DNA of 64,000 bases, from NCBI RefSeq assembly GCF_001514215.1, contig NZ_KQ948855.1:1-64000 (forward strand), given 5' to 3'. How positions within the stretch are numbered: position 1 is the stretch's first letter; every line of letters begins with the position of its first letter. Origin of the DNA: Streptomyces bungoensis. GTDB lineage: Bacteria; Actinomycetota; Actinomycetes; Streptomycetales; Streptomycetaceae. The notes beneath the pieces were generated by a model that ran no database searches, was not told the origin of the DNA, and saw only the letters and a program-made list of their open reading frames with translations. The position numbers and the translations under genes are program-made. Shown in pieces: positions 1 through 8,446 of the stretch.

Positions 1-587
1 TCCAGGCGCCGCAGCCCCGCGACCAGCAGTTCCACCAGCCGGCGCGCGTCGTAGCGGGGGTCGCTCTCCGCGCCGACGCACAGGTTCCCGACGCCGCGCA
101 TCAGCTCGTACGCCGTCAGGTCGGAGCGGATCTCGCCGGCGGCGGCCGCGGCGTCCAGGAGGTCGGTGCAGACGGGGACCAGGCGGTCGAGGAAGTAGGC
201 GTGCAGTGTCTCGAAGCCGGCGTTGTCGGACTGCAGTACGGCCGCGAGGCCGTGCTTGGTGACCAGGAAGTCGACGAACCGGTTGATCCACTCTCCCAGC
301 GCGGCGCAGGGGGACGCGCTGGTCTCCAGCAGGGCCGGGCCCGCCTCGGCGCAGGCGTCGACCTGGTGCCGGTAGACGGCGATGATGAGGTCCGCCCGCG
401 TCGGGAAGTGGCGGTAGATCGTGCCCAGGCCGACGCCCGCCCGGGCCGCGATGTCGCGCACCGGCGCCTCCACGCCCGACGCGACGAAGACCGCGGCGGC
501 CGCGTCGAGCAGGGCCTCCTTGTTGCGCTGGGCGTCCTTCCGCCGGGACGGGGCAGCGCGCCCGGTGCCCTCCTCGCTGTCCTTCAC
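1..587 (-). CDS. TetR/AcrR family transcriptional regulator (3' end outside window)
   Basis: One-component DNA-binding repressor. The GTG start at 587 is chosen because AAGGAG (600-595) lies 7 bases upstream; the ATG at 594 is in another frame. The first 20 residues are charged. A TetR helix-turn-helix follows: VRDIAARAGVGLGTIYRHFP (about residues 47-66), then the usual TRADLIIAVY helix. The rest is the helical ligand-binding domain, cut at base 1 after about 195 residues, so nearly the whole protein is present. It is divergent from the aldo/keto reductase at 732. The 144-bp gap holds two near-perfect palindromes of the same sequence class, so I infer that it represses itself and the reductase. 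The ligand is unknown. Confidence 0.93.
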   Translation of the reverse strand, partial: MKDSEEGTGRAAPSRRKDAQRNKEALLDAAAAVFVASGVEAPVRDIAARAGVGLGTIYRHFPTRADLIIAVYRHQVDACAEAGPALLETSASPCAALGEWINRFVDFLVTKHGLAAVLQSDNAGFETLHAYFLDRLVPVCTDLLDAAAAAGEIRSDLTAYELMRGVGNLCVGAESDPRYDARRLVELLVAGLRRL

Positions 588-627
588 CGCACATCTCCTT
601 CCACTGACCCGCTGACCGCCGACTCGC

Positions 628-678
628 TTGCCAAAGCGGAACAGTGTTCCGTATCGTCTTTTCCGGAACGGCGTTCCG
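628..678 (+). promoter_or_regulatory. Promoter with twin TetR-type operators between the TetR and reductase genes
   Basis: Two 15-bp palindromes of the form CGGAAC-N3-GTTCCG are seen: CGGAACAGTGTTCCG at 637-651 and CGGAACGGCGTTCCG at 664-678, with centres 27 bp apart. A plausible promoter reading toward the reductase has -35 TTGCCA (628-633), an 18-bp spacer and -10 TATCGT (652-657). Operator 1 would fill the spacer and operator 2 would cover the start point. Binding by the adjacent TetR protein is inferred from position and symmetry. Confidence 0.72.
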
Positions 679-731
679 CTTTCTCATCATGTCATCCCAC
701 CCCGCTCCACTCGCAACGAGGAGACACGGTC

Positions 732-1751
732 ATGCAGTACCGCACTTTGGGCCGCACCGGTGTGCAGGTCAGCACCCTCGCGCTCGGCGCGATGAACTTC
801 GGCCGGATCGGACGTACCACCCAGGACGAGGCCACCGCCCTCGTCGACGCCGCCCTGGAGGCGGGGGTCAACCTCATCGACACCGCCGACGTGTACAGCG
901 GCGGCGAGTCGGAGGAGATGGTCGGCAAGGCCGTCGCCGGCCGCCGCGACGACATCGTGCTGGCGACGAAGGCGACCATGCCGATGGGCGACGAGCGCAA
1001 CCACCGCGGCAGTTCGCGGCGCTGGCTGGTCACCGCGCTGGACGACAGCCTGCGCCGGCTCGGCGTCGACCACGTCGATCTCTACCAGATCCACCGCTGG
1101 GACCCGCGGACCAGCGACGAGGAGACCCTGTCGGCCCTGACCGACCTGCAACGGGCGGGCAAGATCCGCTACTTCGGCTCCTCGACCTTCCCCGCCCACC
1201 GCATCGTGCAGGCCCAGTGGGCCGCCCGCGAGCACCGGCTGGGCCGCTACGTCACCGAGCAGCCCAGCTACTCGATCCTCCAGCGCGGGATCGAGACCCA
1301 CGTCCTGCCCGTGACCGAGGAGTACGGACTCGGTGTGCTGGCGTGGAGCCCGCTGGCCTCCGGCTGGCTGTCGGGCGCGATCCGCGCGGGTCGGGACATC
1401 ACCACCAGCCGCTCGACGTTCATGCCGGACCGCTTCGACATCAGCCTCCCCGCCAACCGGGCCCGGCTCGACGCCGTGGAGCGGCTGGCCGGGATCGCCG
1501 ACGAGGCCGGCCTGACGATGATCCAGCTCGCCCTGGGCTTCGTGACCGCGCATCCCGCGGTGACCAGTGCGCTCATCGGCCCCCGCACGCCGGACCACCT
1601 GCGCGCGCAGCTCGCCGCCGCCGACACCGTGCTCTCCGCCGACGTACTCGACGCGATCGACGCCGTCGTCGCGCCGGGCACCGACCTGGCCGCGCACGAG
1701 AAGCACGACACCCCGCCGTCGCTGCTCGACCCGGCACTGCGGCGCCGCTGA
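732..1751 (+). CDS. Aldo/keto reductase
   Basis: NADPH-dependent carbonyl reductase of the aldo-keto reductase superfamily, cytoplasmic, 339 aa. The catalytic tetrad is visible: Asp50 and Tyr55 (LIDTADVYSGG), Lys80 (LATKA) and His121 (DLYQIHRW). The C-terminal cofactor loop region (SALIGPRTPDHL) is typical of the YakC/Tas-like branch. The start is ATG 732 with GAGGAG (717-722) ahead of it; longer in-frame starts run back through the TetR promoter and are rejected. It is divergent from a TetR gene and behind two operator-like palindromes, so expression is probably inducible. The substrate cannot be read from sequence. Confidence 0.93.
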   Translation: MQYRTLGRTGVQVSTLALGAMNFGRIGRTTQDEATALVDAALEAGVNLIDTADVYSGGESEEMVGKAVAGRRDDIVLATKATMPMGDERNHRGSSRRWLVTALDDSLRRLGVDHVDLYQIHRWDPRTSDEETLSALTDLQRAGKIRYFGSSTFPAHRIVQAQWAAREHRLGRYVTEQPSYSILQRGIETHVLPVTEEYGLGVLAWSPLASGWLSGAIRAGRDITTSRSTFMPDRFDISLPANRARLDAVERLAGIADEAGLTMIQLALGFVTAHPAVTSALIGPRTPDHLRAQLAAADTVLSADVLDAIDAVVAPGTDLAAHEKHDTPPSLLDPALRRR

Positions 1752-1858
1752 GCGGACCGGAAGGTGGGCGGCCCCGCCCGACGGGTTCTCGCCCGGTCGC
1801 ATAACATGATCAGGCGAGTCAAGTTGCCTCAGACGGCCACAAGTTGAAAAGGGCAAAC

Positions 1859-3181
1859 ATGTCGTTCGGTCCTCCGCCCGCAGGGTTCGGGCCCGCGATT
1901 CCGCCGCCTCCGACGCCGTCTGCCGCGACACCCCCGGCCCCCGCTCCCCCCGCCGCCACGCCACCGCCGCCTGTCTGGACTCCCCCGACCGGCGTCGAGC
2001 AGGCCCTGCTGGAGGCCAGGACGCGCGAGGACTGGACGGGCTACTTCGACGTCCTCGCCGACAGCCGCCTGTACTTCGAGATACGGCGCGACGCGGCGGA
2101 CGCCCGGCCGAGCAAGATCGTTCCCCTCTTCGGGTACGACCCCCGGGTGGCCGGCGGCCGGATCTGGGCCGTGTACACGGAGGGCATGCTGCCGGCGCCG
2201 GAGCCGCAGCGGGTGTTCGACTGGCAGAAGCTCGACTGGTTCGCGCGGGTGTGGGCGCCGAGCGATCCGGCCGTGATCGTGGTCAACCCGGGCACGCCGT
2301 GCGAGGCGTTCCTGCCCGGCGCGCCGCCGCACTCCGCCGCCTGGGCGCGGCACGGCGAGCGGGCGAAGGCTCCGCTGAACCGGACGCGGGTGCGCACGCT
2401 CCGGCTCGGCGGGCCGCTGGAGGGACCCGTCGCGCGCGGACTGGCCTGCGGCGCGCCGCTGTTCGTGCGGTACGGGCAGCCGTGGAACGCCATGGCGTAC
2501 CACGGCAACGGGTATCCGGCGGAACGTCAGCAGTTGCGCGAGTGGTGGGGGGTCACCGGCCGGGAGGAGTGGCAGGAACAGCAGCGGGCCCTGCTCGACC
2601 CCGACGGTGCCAACCCCGTCTGGGAGTTCGCCCTCGGGCTGCGCCGGACGATCGCCCGCGACTTCGGCGGCCACGTCGACACCACCTACTGGCGTGACGC
2701 GGTCGCCCGGGTGCTGCGCGGCCGCGCGGGCGGGGAGACCGTCATCACGCCCGACGGGGTCACCACCACTCCCACCGCGCCGGAGGCCGAGACCGAGGCG
2801 CGCATCAAGGGCGTCCAGCACCTCGTGGGGCGCATCACGCGGTACGAGGCCCGCTTCCGGGCCGACGGCATCCTCGACGAGAACCGGTTCGTCACCTCCG
2901 TGGACGCCTGGAACTTCGGGCGCGCCTCCGGCATGGCCCGCTGGGGACTGGGCGCCCGGTACTGCTCGCTGCCGGAGGCCGAGTCCGCCGTCGTCGAGGC
3001 CGGCCGGGCCGCCGCACGGTCGTACAAGTCCTGGCAGGACTTCGCCGCCGGGTACATCCTCGGGCGGTGCCTGCACTTCGACGACGAGGAGTTCGGGAGC
3101 TGGTACACGGACATGGTCGACGTACACCGGGTCCTGATGTCCGAACCCGACAGTCCTTGGCTCACCGTCGCGTTCCAGTGA
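1859..3181 (+). CDS. DUF1266 domain-containing protein
   Basis: Cytoplasmic protein of 440 aa and unknown function. Residues 1-45 are a Pro/Ala-rich linker. Residues about 50-230 resemble an SseB-like N-terminal module (my reading). The C-terminal half fits DUF1266: the motif LREWWGVTGREEW, then a Trp- and Asp-rich helical stretch (SVDAWNFGRASGMARWG and FAAGYILGR). The start is ATG 1859, five bases after AAAGGG; a TTG at 1844 in frame has no better site. DUF1266 proteins often occur near toxin or contact-dependent loci, but nothing in the neighbourhood supports that here. It seems monocistronic. Confidence 0.82.
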   Translation: MSFGPPPAGFGPAIPPPPTPSAATPPAPAPPAATPPPPVWTPPTGVEQALLEARTREDWTGYFDVLADSRLYFEIRRDAADARPSKIVPLFGYDPRVAGGRIWAVYTEGMLPAPEPQRVFDWQKLDWFARVWAPSDPAVIVVNPGTPCEAFLPGAPPHSAAWARHGERAKAPLNRTRVRTLRLGGPLEGPVARGLACGAPLFVRYGQPWNAMAYHGNGYPAERQQLREWWGVTGREEWQEQQRALLDPDGANPVWEFALGLRRTIARDFGGHVDTTYWRDAVARVLRGRAGGETVITPDGVTTTPTAPEAETEARIKGVQHLVGRITRYEARFRADGILDENRFVTSVDAWNFGRASGMARWGLGARYCSLPEAESAVVEAGRAAARSYKSWQDFAAGYILGRCLHFDDEEFGSWYTDMVDVHRVLMSEPDSPWLTVAFQ

Positions 3182-3232
3182 GCGGCCGGACCGCCTCGGT
3201 CACTGCGGTACCGCGGCGGTTTCGCCGGAGTG

Positions 3233-3694
3233 CTACTGCGGGTCGATCTTCTCGATGACCGTGTCGGTGATCTCCGCCAGCAGGGCGGTCTGAGCGGGCG
3301 TGAGGTGGTCCAGGAACAGGCGGCGGACGTCCTCGACGTGGCGTGGCGCCGCCGCCCTCATGGCCGCGCACCCGGCCTCGGTGACCACGACGTACGCCCC
3401 CCGTCGGTCATCGGCGCAGTCCTCGCGGGTGACGATTCCGCGCTTCACCATGCGCGCGAGATGGTGCGACAACCTGCTCTTCTCCCACCCCAGTACCTGG
3501 GCGAGGTCGCCCATGCGCAGGCGGTCGTCCGGCGCACGGGTGAGCTCGGCCAGGACGGTGTAGTCGGCGGCGGACAGGCCGAACCGGCTCTGCAGTGACC
3601 GCCCGGCCTGCTGGACCAGGAGATCGTGCATGCGCAGGATGCCGCGCCACGCCCGTTCCTCGACGGGAGTGAGCCAGCGGGGTGCCTCAGTCAT
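3233..3694 (-). CDS. MarR family transcriptional regulator
   Basis: Winged-helix repressor of 153 aa, the normal MarR length. The DNA-binding core is LRMGDLAQVLGWEKSRLSHH (about residues 59-78), followed by the wing with the conserved DDRRG turn. Flanking helices form the dimer interface. Its stop is 52 bp from the end of the convergent DUF1266 gene. It is separated from the upstream dehydrogenase by a decayed monooxygenase remnant. It may once have controlled that monooxygenase or the dehydrogenase; this is inference from position. Confidence 0.92.
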   Translation of the reverse strand: MTEAPRWLTPVEERAWRGILRMHDLLVQQAGRSLQSRFGLSAADYTVLAELTRAPDDRLRMGDLAQVLGWEKSRLSHHLARMVKRGIVTREDCADDRRGAYVVVTEAGCAAMRAAAPRHVEDVRRLFLDHLTPAQTALLAEITDTVIEKIDPQ

Positions 3695-3790
3695 GCGTCC
3701 ACCCTAGGGAATGGTTGACGCTTCAGTCATCTTCCGGACATCCCCGGTCCGGCCGTCGGCGGCGCGGAACCGGGCCCTGCCCCGCCGTCG

Positions 3791-4095
3791 TCAGCGGGCC
3801 GGCGGGACGGGCTCCCGCACACTGCGTGCGCGGCAGTCCCTCGTCGGAGCCGATGGCGTGCAGGGCGACGTGGGTGGCGCCGGCGTCGAGGCGGGCCTGG
3901 ACGCGCTCGCCGATGGTGTCGACGGTGCCCCGGGCGACGAGGGCGTCGGCGGTCCCTGCCGCCGTCGGCGATGTCGTCCTGCGCGAAGCCCTGGCGCAGC
4001 AGGCTCTTCGCGTAGTGCCCCACGCCGAGGAACGGGCCGACGCCGCTGCGGCGAGTGGCGCCAGATACGCGGGGGTCGAGTCGCTCGTGTCGAGT
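3791..4095 (-). pseudogene. Remnant of a luciferase-like (F420-dependent) monooxygenase, C-terminal part only
   Basis: No single frame reads through, but three frames in order give the tail of an LLM-class flavin/F420 oxidoreductase. First comes a short stretch PAYLAPLAA (near 4060), then GHYAKSLLRQGFAQDDIADGG in a second frame (about 4025-3965), then ADALVARGTVDTIGERVQAR with LDAGATHVALHAIG in a third (about 3950-3850). The family's end, LPRTQ followed by a C-terminal helix, can be restored down to a TGA at 3793-3791. At least two frameshifts are needed, and the N-terminal two thirds is absent because the dehydrogenase begins next to it. I read it as decay after a deletion. Confidence 0.68.
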
Positions 4096-4158
4096 GCCGG
4101 TGGCGGGGCCGCGTGCCGGGTGCCGCGGCCCCTTCGCCGCCGGTGCGGGTGGTGCGGG

Positions 4159-4908
4159 TCAGACCTGGTTGGCGCCGCCGTCGACGAAGATCTCGGTGCC
4201 GGTGATGAAGCTGGACGCGTCGGTGGCGAGGAAGAGCGCGACGGAGGCGACTTCCTCGGGCCGGCCCATGCGGCCGAGCGGGACGGTGCCGACCAGCGTG
4301 TCGCGCAACTGTGCGGCCTGCTCGTCGTCGGGGGCGAGTCCGTTGAGCCCGGGCGTGGTGATGGGTCCGGGGGCGATGGCGTTGACTCGGATGTTGCGGG
4401 TGCGCAGTTCGTTGGCCCAGGTGCGGGCGAAGGAGCGGATGGCGGCCTTGGAGGCGCCGTAGACGCCGAAGGCCTCGTTGCCGACGCTGCCCGCGGTGGA
4501 GCCGGTGAGGATGACGGAGGAGCCGTCGTTGAGCAGGGGCAGGGCCTTCTGGACGGTGAAGAGGACACCCTTGACGTTGGTGTCGAAGGTGCTGTCGAAG
4601 TGCTCCTCGGTCACCTGCTCGAGAGTGGCGAACTCGCCTCCGCCGGCGTTGGCGAAGAGGACGTCGACGCGGTGGCCGTGTGCGGCGATGGTGGCGTACA
4701 GGCGGTCGAGGTCGGCCAGGTCGGCGCTGTCCGCCTGTACGGGGGTGACGTTTCCGCCGATCTCCTCGGCGGCCCTGGCGAGGGTTTCCTTGCGGCGCCC
4801 GGTGATGTAGACGTGGGCGCCCTCCTCGCGGAAGCGGCGGGCCGCGGCCAGTCCGATGCCGCTGGTGCCTCCGGTGACGACGACCGTCTTGCCGTCCAGC
4901 TGTCCCAT
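4159..4908 (-). CDS. SDR family NAD(P)-dependent oxidoreductase
   Basis: Classical short-chain dehydrogenase of 249 aa. The cofactor motif TGGTSGIG is at residues 12-19, the NAG-type motif is FANAGG (85-90), and the catalytic residues are Ser137, Tyr150 and Lys154 (VYGASKAA). Start ATG 4908 has AAGGAG 7 bases upstream; a longer start at 4947 adds 13 residues before the usual N-terminus and is rejected. Expression probably comes from the near-consensus promoter at 4970-4998. Neighbours are a MarR gene and a dead monooxygenase, suggesting a shrunken xenobiotic-response cluster. The substrate is unknown. Confidence 0.94.
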   Translation of the reverse strand: MGQLDGKTVVVTGGTSGIGLAAARRFREEGAHVYITGRRKETLARAAEEIGGNVTPVQADSADLADLDRLYATIAAHGHRVDVLFANAGGGEFATLEQVTEEHFDSTFDTNVKGVLFTVQKALPLLNDGSSVILTGSTAGSVGNEAFGVYGASKAAIRSFARTWANELRTRNIRVNAIAPGPITTPGLNGLAPDDEQAAQLRDTLVGTVPLGRMGRPEEVASVALFLATDASSFITGTEIFVDGGANQV

Positions 4909-4963
4909 GATCTTCTCCTTGATCGGGTGGCCTCGCGGGACCACCATTCTTTCTGTTCAACTT

Positions 4964-4998
4964 TCAATGACCGTACATTCAGATAGGTGATGTGTCAA
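4964..4998 (-). promoter_or_regulatory. Sigma-70-type promoter of the SDR gene with an operator over the -10
   Basis: On the minus strand the -35 is TTGACA (4998-4993), the spacer is 17 bp, and the -10 is TACGGT (4975-4970), one of the best housekeeping promoters in the window. An imperfect inverted repeat TCAATG-N6-CATTCA (4964-4981, one mismatch) covers the -10, as a TetR- or MarR-family operator would. The leader to the ATG is about 55 nt. Confidence 0.7.
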
Positions 4999-5333
4999 CT
5001 ACTTGCCCGGGGTGCCCCGCCGTGAACGTCATGCGGGGTGCCGGCCATGTCGAAATCTTGGACGAGGCCGTCGAACGTCGGGCTCCTCGACACGCTCCGC
5101 CCGCTCACCGAACGACCCGGTACGGCGGAAGCGCCCGCAGGGGACAGGTGAGGGGGCCGTCAAGAAACCCACGAGGGCAAGCAGCGTCCGGCCGGTCCGA
5201 TCGGACGGGGGCGGAACAGGCGGACAAGAACCTCGTCCACTTCAGCGCCGGACACCGCCGCGCTCTTCGTGGAGGAGTGAGTCACGGGCGTACGCCCGGC
5301 TCGTCGGGTGAGGGGCACCGGCCGCGCCCGCGC
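4999..5333. other. Intergenic stretch without a convincing gene
   Basis: This stretch lies upstream of the SDR promoter. Its open frames lack Streptomyces codon bias and recognisable motifs. A 34-codon frame with an ATG at 5047 and a stop at 5149-5151 can be read, but it has only weak support. A short frame ending PDTAALFVEE just before 5280 could be a remnant of a lost gene. I assign nothing here. Confidence 0.4.
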
Positions 5334-5545
5334 TCACATCGACGTGATGGGCAGCGAGTTGTACGGGCCGCCCTGGCAGACGTACACGCGGGGAGCCGTG
5401 TTCACCACGTCACCACCGTGATCCACGCACTGCTGCCGGCCGATGCGGGGACGGGCGGCCCCTGGGACGCGGCGGCGTCGGCGAACCCGCGCCCGCCGAG
5501 GGCGGCCGCGGTGAGGACGGCGGCGGGGACGCGGCGCATGGACAT
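5334..5545 (-). pseudogene. Small secreted cysteine protein, frameshifted
   Basis: From ATG 5545 (AAGGAG about 8 bases upstream) the frame encodes a signal-peptide-like start, MSMRRVPAAVLTAAALGG, then Ala-rich sequence, and stops early. Shifting frame within the G/C-rich run near 5450-5480 continues into a plausible mature domain, RQQCVDHGGDVVN and then VYVCQGGPYNSLPITSM, ending at a TGA (5336-5334). The joined product would be about 70 aa: a secretion signal plus a short domain with two cysteines that could pair. Either the gene is dead or a one-base sequencing slip is present. I do not recognise the family. Confidence 0.5.
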
Positions 5546-5649
5546 GACACTGCTCCTTGCGGCGCTCGATCAAGCGTTCCTGGAGTCCCCTTCCCCAGGT
5601 TCACCCGGACGGCCTACACCCGCGTCCCGGGCCGCACCCGCCCCACGTC

Positions 5650-6171
5650 CTAGGCGGAGCCCTCCTCGAAGTACGCGTCCAGCACCGCGTCCAGCTCCGA
5701 CTCCCACTGCTTGAAGCTGCTGCGGGCCGGGGCCTCGATCTCGATCGGGTACCAGCGGCGCTCCGGGGTGTGGACCGTGATCGTGAAGCGCTTGCCGAAG
5801 CGGGGGGACTCCGTTTCGACCGCCGCGATCTCGTCCCAGCCGAACTCGCAGGACTCCTCGTCGAGGCTGAGGCGGACGCCGCGGTGGTCGGCGGCGAACT
5901 TGGCGCGGCGGTCGCCGGCTTCGAAGACCGGGCCCTCGGGGGGCGTCGCCGCCAGGTCCGCCGGCTCGTCGGTCGCCGCCTCGGCCGTCGGGTCGCCCGG
6001 TGTCCCGGTGGCCGGCTCCGGCGCGTCCTGCGGCACGGCATCCTGCGGTCCGGCGTCCCGCGGCTGAGCCGCCGGGGCCGTCAGGCCGGGAATGTAGGCC
6101 GGGTCGAAACCGGCGCCCTTGACGGGCTCGCCCTTCAGGGGCTCGCTGCTCGATCCTATGCGCTGCTCCAC
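5650..6171 (-). CDS. Conserved hypothetical protein, PH-like C-terminal domain
   Basis: 173 aa, starting at GTG 6171 with no strong ribosome site. Residues 1-85 are a Pro/Ala/Asp-rich disordered segment. Residues about 90-170 form a compact beta-rich domain ending in a helix (SSFKQWESELDAVLDAYFEEG). The pattern FTITVHTPERRWYPIEIE with a terminal helix recalls bacterial pleckstrin-homology-like folds, but this is only a shape argument. There is no signal peptide or membrane segment. It is 81 bp downstream of the AAA ATPase gene on the same strand, so it may be the last gene of that operon. Confidence 0.7.
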   Translation of the reverse strand: MEQRIGSSSEPLKGEPVKGAGFDPAYIPGLTAPAAQPRDAGPQDAVPQDAPEPATGTPGDPTAEAATDEPADLAATPPEGPVFEAGDRRAKFAADHRGVRLSLDEESCEFGWDEIAAVETESPRFGKRFTITVHTPERRWYPIEIEAPARSSFKQWESELDAVLDAYFEEGSA

Positions 6172-6252
6172 GGCGGCAGTATGGACGACGTTCCTGTGTC
6201 GGAACCAGTCCGACCACCGATCCCCGGGGCCACTTGCGTCACTTGTCTCGCG

Positions 6253-7818
6253 TCACTCGTCCATGAAGACGATGCGGCGGGTGCGGCCGCCGTCGCCGGG
6301 TACCGGGGTCACCGCCGCGCGGCCCGCCGGCACCGCGCGCTCGCGGCCCCAGGCGCGGATCTCCTCGATCTGCTCGGGGTTGCTCACGCTCAGCGGGCGC
6401 ACCTGGGCGAAGGTGTCCATGACGTAGGAGTCCTTCAACCGGTCGATGCCCCCGCGGCGGACCACCTCCTCGCCCACGTCGTGCAGCGCGGCCTCGATGT
6501 CGGAGCCGGCGAAGCCCTCGGAGAGGTCGACCAGGCGGTCGAGCTGCTCGGGGTCGGGGTGGGCCTGGAGGTAGCGGTGGTGGTAGATGCGGATGATCTC
6601 CTTGCGGTCCTGGGCGTCGGGCAGGTCGACGAAGAACAGCTCGTCGAAGCGGCCCTTGCGCAGCAGTTCGGGCGGCAGGCTGCGGATGTCGTTGGCCGTG
6701 GCGACGACGAACGCGCGCGACTGCGACTCCTGGAGCCAGTAGAGGAACTGGCCGATGATGCGCTGCGGGACGCCGGACATGTCGTCGCGGCCCGCCAGGC
6801 CCTTCTCGATCTCGTCGATCCACAGGACGCAGGGAGCCACCCGGTCGGCCATGGCGAGGGCCTCGCGGAAGCGGCCCTCGGACTCGCCGAGGTACTTGCC
6901 GTGGATGCTGGCCATGTCCAGCCGGTAGAGCGGCAGTTGCCAGTCGTGGGCGATCGCCTTGGCGGACAGGGACTTGCCGCAGCCGGGAACGCCCACCAGC
7001 AGGACGCCGCGCGGCGGACGCAGGGCCGTGTGGCGCAGGTCGCGCGAGATCATGTCGTGCTTGCGTTCGAGCCAGGTGCGCAGGCCCGTCAGGCCGCCGA
7101 TGGCGTAGTCGCTCTGCTTGAGGTGGACCCGCTCCAGGCCGGTGAGGTCGCTGAAGATGCGGTCCTTGGCCTGGGCGAGGCCGAGGACGTCCTCGCGGCG
7201 GATGGCGCCCTTGGCGGCGATGGTCGCCATCAGGTTGACGCACTCGGCCTCGGTGACGCCGCTGAGGAACTCGGCCGCGCGGCGGGCGTCCTCCTCGGTC
7301 CACTCGATGGGGATGTGGCCGTGGTGGTCGCCGAGGAAGCCGCTGAGGATGCCGTACATCTCCTCGGAGTCGGGCAGGTCCAGGCGCAGGCTCATGCCGA
7401 GGCGCTGCAGGCCGCTCCAGATGGGGGTGTCGGTGATCAGGACGATGCTGCCCATGTTGCTGTCCGCCAGGCGGGCCAGTTCGGCGAAGTGGCGGGTGAC
7501 CGGGGTGTCCGACTCGAGTTCGTCGGGGTCCACGAACACGATCGTGGCGTTGGGGCGGCTGCCGAACTGGGCGGCGGCGAAGTCCATCGCGCCGGCGAGG
7601 GAGCGGTCGTCCTGGACCGGCGCGTTGGTGCGCAGGTCGCGCAGGCCGGTGGCCCGGGTGTAGATCCAGAACGGCATGCTGCTGCGCCGGGACTGGGTGG
7701 CCGCCTCGCGCAGCAGGCGCAGGGCGCGCTGCTGCTCGATGGTGCGCATCGCGATGACCGGGACGCGGGCGGAGATGTAGCTGTCGAGGTGGCTGAGGCT
7801 CTCGGCGTAGTTCGACAT
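6253..7818 (-). CDS. Ycf46-like AAA+ ATPase of the caspase/CHAT locus
   Basis: 521-aa ATPase. The N-terminal 230 residues follow the pattern of Ycf46-type AAA proteins ([20 protein letters not shown], then [10 protein letters not shown]), an inactive P-loop-like region. The AAA+ core has Walker A GVPGCGKS (276-283), Walker B VLWIDE (331-336), sensor 1 VATAND (372-377), an arginine-finger segment [10 protein letters not shown] (387-396) and a sensor-2 GSD (438-440). Start ATG 7818 (SNYAESL) is chosen; 40 extra upstream residues are low-complexity. It is the distal gene of the minus-strand operon divergent from a caspase gene. Presumably it is the NTP-driven switch or remodeller of that system (inference). 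Confidence 0.9.
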   Translation of the reverse strand: MSNYAESLSHLDSYISARVPVIAMRTIEQQRALRLLREAATQSRRSSMPFWIYTRATGLRDLRTNAPVQDDRSLAGAMDFAAAQFGSRPNATIVFVDPDELESDTPVTRHFAELARLADSNMGSIVLITDTPIWSGLQRLGMSLRLDLPDSEEMYGILSGFLGDHHGHIPIEWTEEDARRAAEFLSGVTEAECVNLMATIAAKGAIRREDVLGLAQAKDRIFSDLTGLERVHLKQSDYAIGGLTGLRTWLERKHDMISRDLRHTALRPPRGVLLVGVPGCGKSLSAKAIAHDWQLPLYRLDMASIHGKYLGESEGRFREALAMADRVAPCVLWIDEIEKGLAGRDDMSGVPQRIIGQFLYWLQESQSRAFVVATANDIRSLPPELLRKGRFDELFFVDLPDAQDRKEIIRIYHHRYLQAHPDPEQLDRLVDLSEGFAGSDIEAALHDVGEEVVRRGGIDRLKDSYVMDTFAQVRPLSVSNPEQIEEIRAWGRERAVPAGRAAVTPVPGDGGRTRRIVFMDE

Positions 7819-7894
7819 TCGGGGTACGGGCCTTCTCGGGCTGCGGGGAGGGTGGGTGCGGGGCGCTGTGCGGGCGGCGGGGCCCGCGTCGGCC

Positions 7895-8446
7895 TCACTC
7901 GGGCACGATGCGCCGTCTCGGGGGCGCGGCGGGGTCATAGGCCCACGCGTCCGGGGCCGGGCGCACCGTGAAGGTCGCGGTCAGGTCGTTGTCCCGCAGG
8001 GTGCGGCGGCGGCGCTCGACGAGGCGGGGGTCGGTGCCGCGCCGGATCTCGTCCTCCAGGTTCCGCTCCAGCTGGGCCTGCACCTGGGTGATCTGGTCGT
8101 CGACGAGTTCGGCGAGGCGGCCGCGCAGGGACTCCGGGAGGCCGGGGTGGGCGGCGAGGGCGCGGACGGTGTGCAGGCCGGTGCGGGCCTGGGCCAGCTC
8201 GCGGCCCCAGCTGAACTCGTCCCGCGTCCCGTTCAGGGCGCGCACGAGGTGCTCGGCCCAGGTGACCAGGCGGGTGTTCAGGGCGCTGGTGAGGTGTTCG
8301 GTCAGCCGGACCCAGGTGTCGCTGTCGTACTGCTCCTCCCGCAGGGCGGGCAGGCCGGCCGGGTCGGCGGGTTCCAGGGCCGCCCAGCGGCGCAGGAAAC
8401 CGACCCAGGCCTGGTAGGGGCCGCCGTCGCCCCAGAGGCCGGTCAT
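7895..8446 (-). CDS. Hypothetical helical protein of the caspase/CHAT locus
   Basis: 183 aa, mostly alpha-helical and charged, without signal or membrane segments. It opens MTGLWGDGGPYQAWVGFLRR and ends in a Pro/Arg-rich tail (PAAPPRRRIVPE). Its ATG overlaps the stop of the upstream gene (ATGA at 8446-8443), so the two are translationally coupled. The AAA ATPase gene follows after 76 bp. I recognise no family. The helical spacing around the Leu- and Arg-rich middle suggests an adaptor that pairs with the coiled-coil protein or the ATPase (inference). Confidence 0.82.
   Translation of the reverse strand: MTGLWGDGGPYQAWVGFLRRWAALEPADPAGLPALREEQYDSDTWVRLTEHLTSALNTRLVTWAEHLVRALNGTRDEFSWGRELAQARTGLHTVRALAAHPGLPESLRGRLAELVDDQITQVQAQLERNLEDEIRRGTDPRLVERRRRTLRDNDLTATFTVRPAPDAWAYDPAAPPRRRIVPE

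Noticed and set aside
4992-5714. 240-codon plus-strand frame after the SDR promoter
   Set aside because: Composition is that of random GC-rich sequence and it runs antisense through the small secreted gene; no motif or ribosome site.
5557-7971. 804-codon plus-strand frame across the AAA ATPase gene
   Set aside because: Antisense shadow; the AAA motifs lie on the minus strand.
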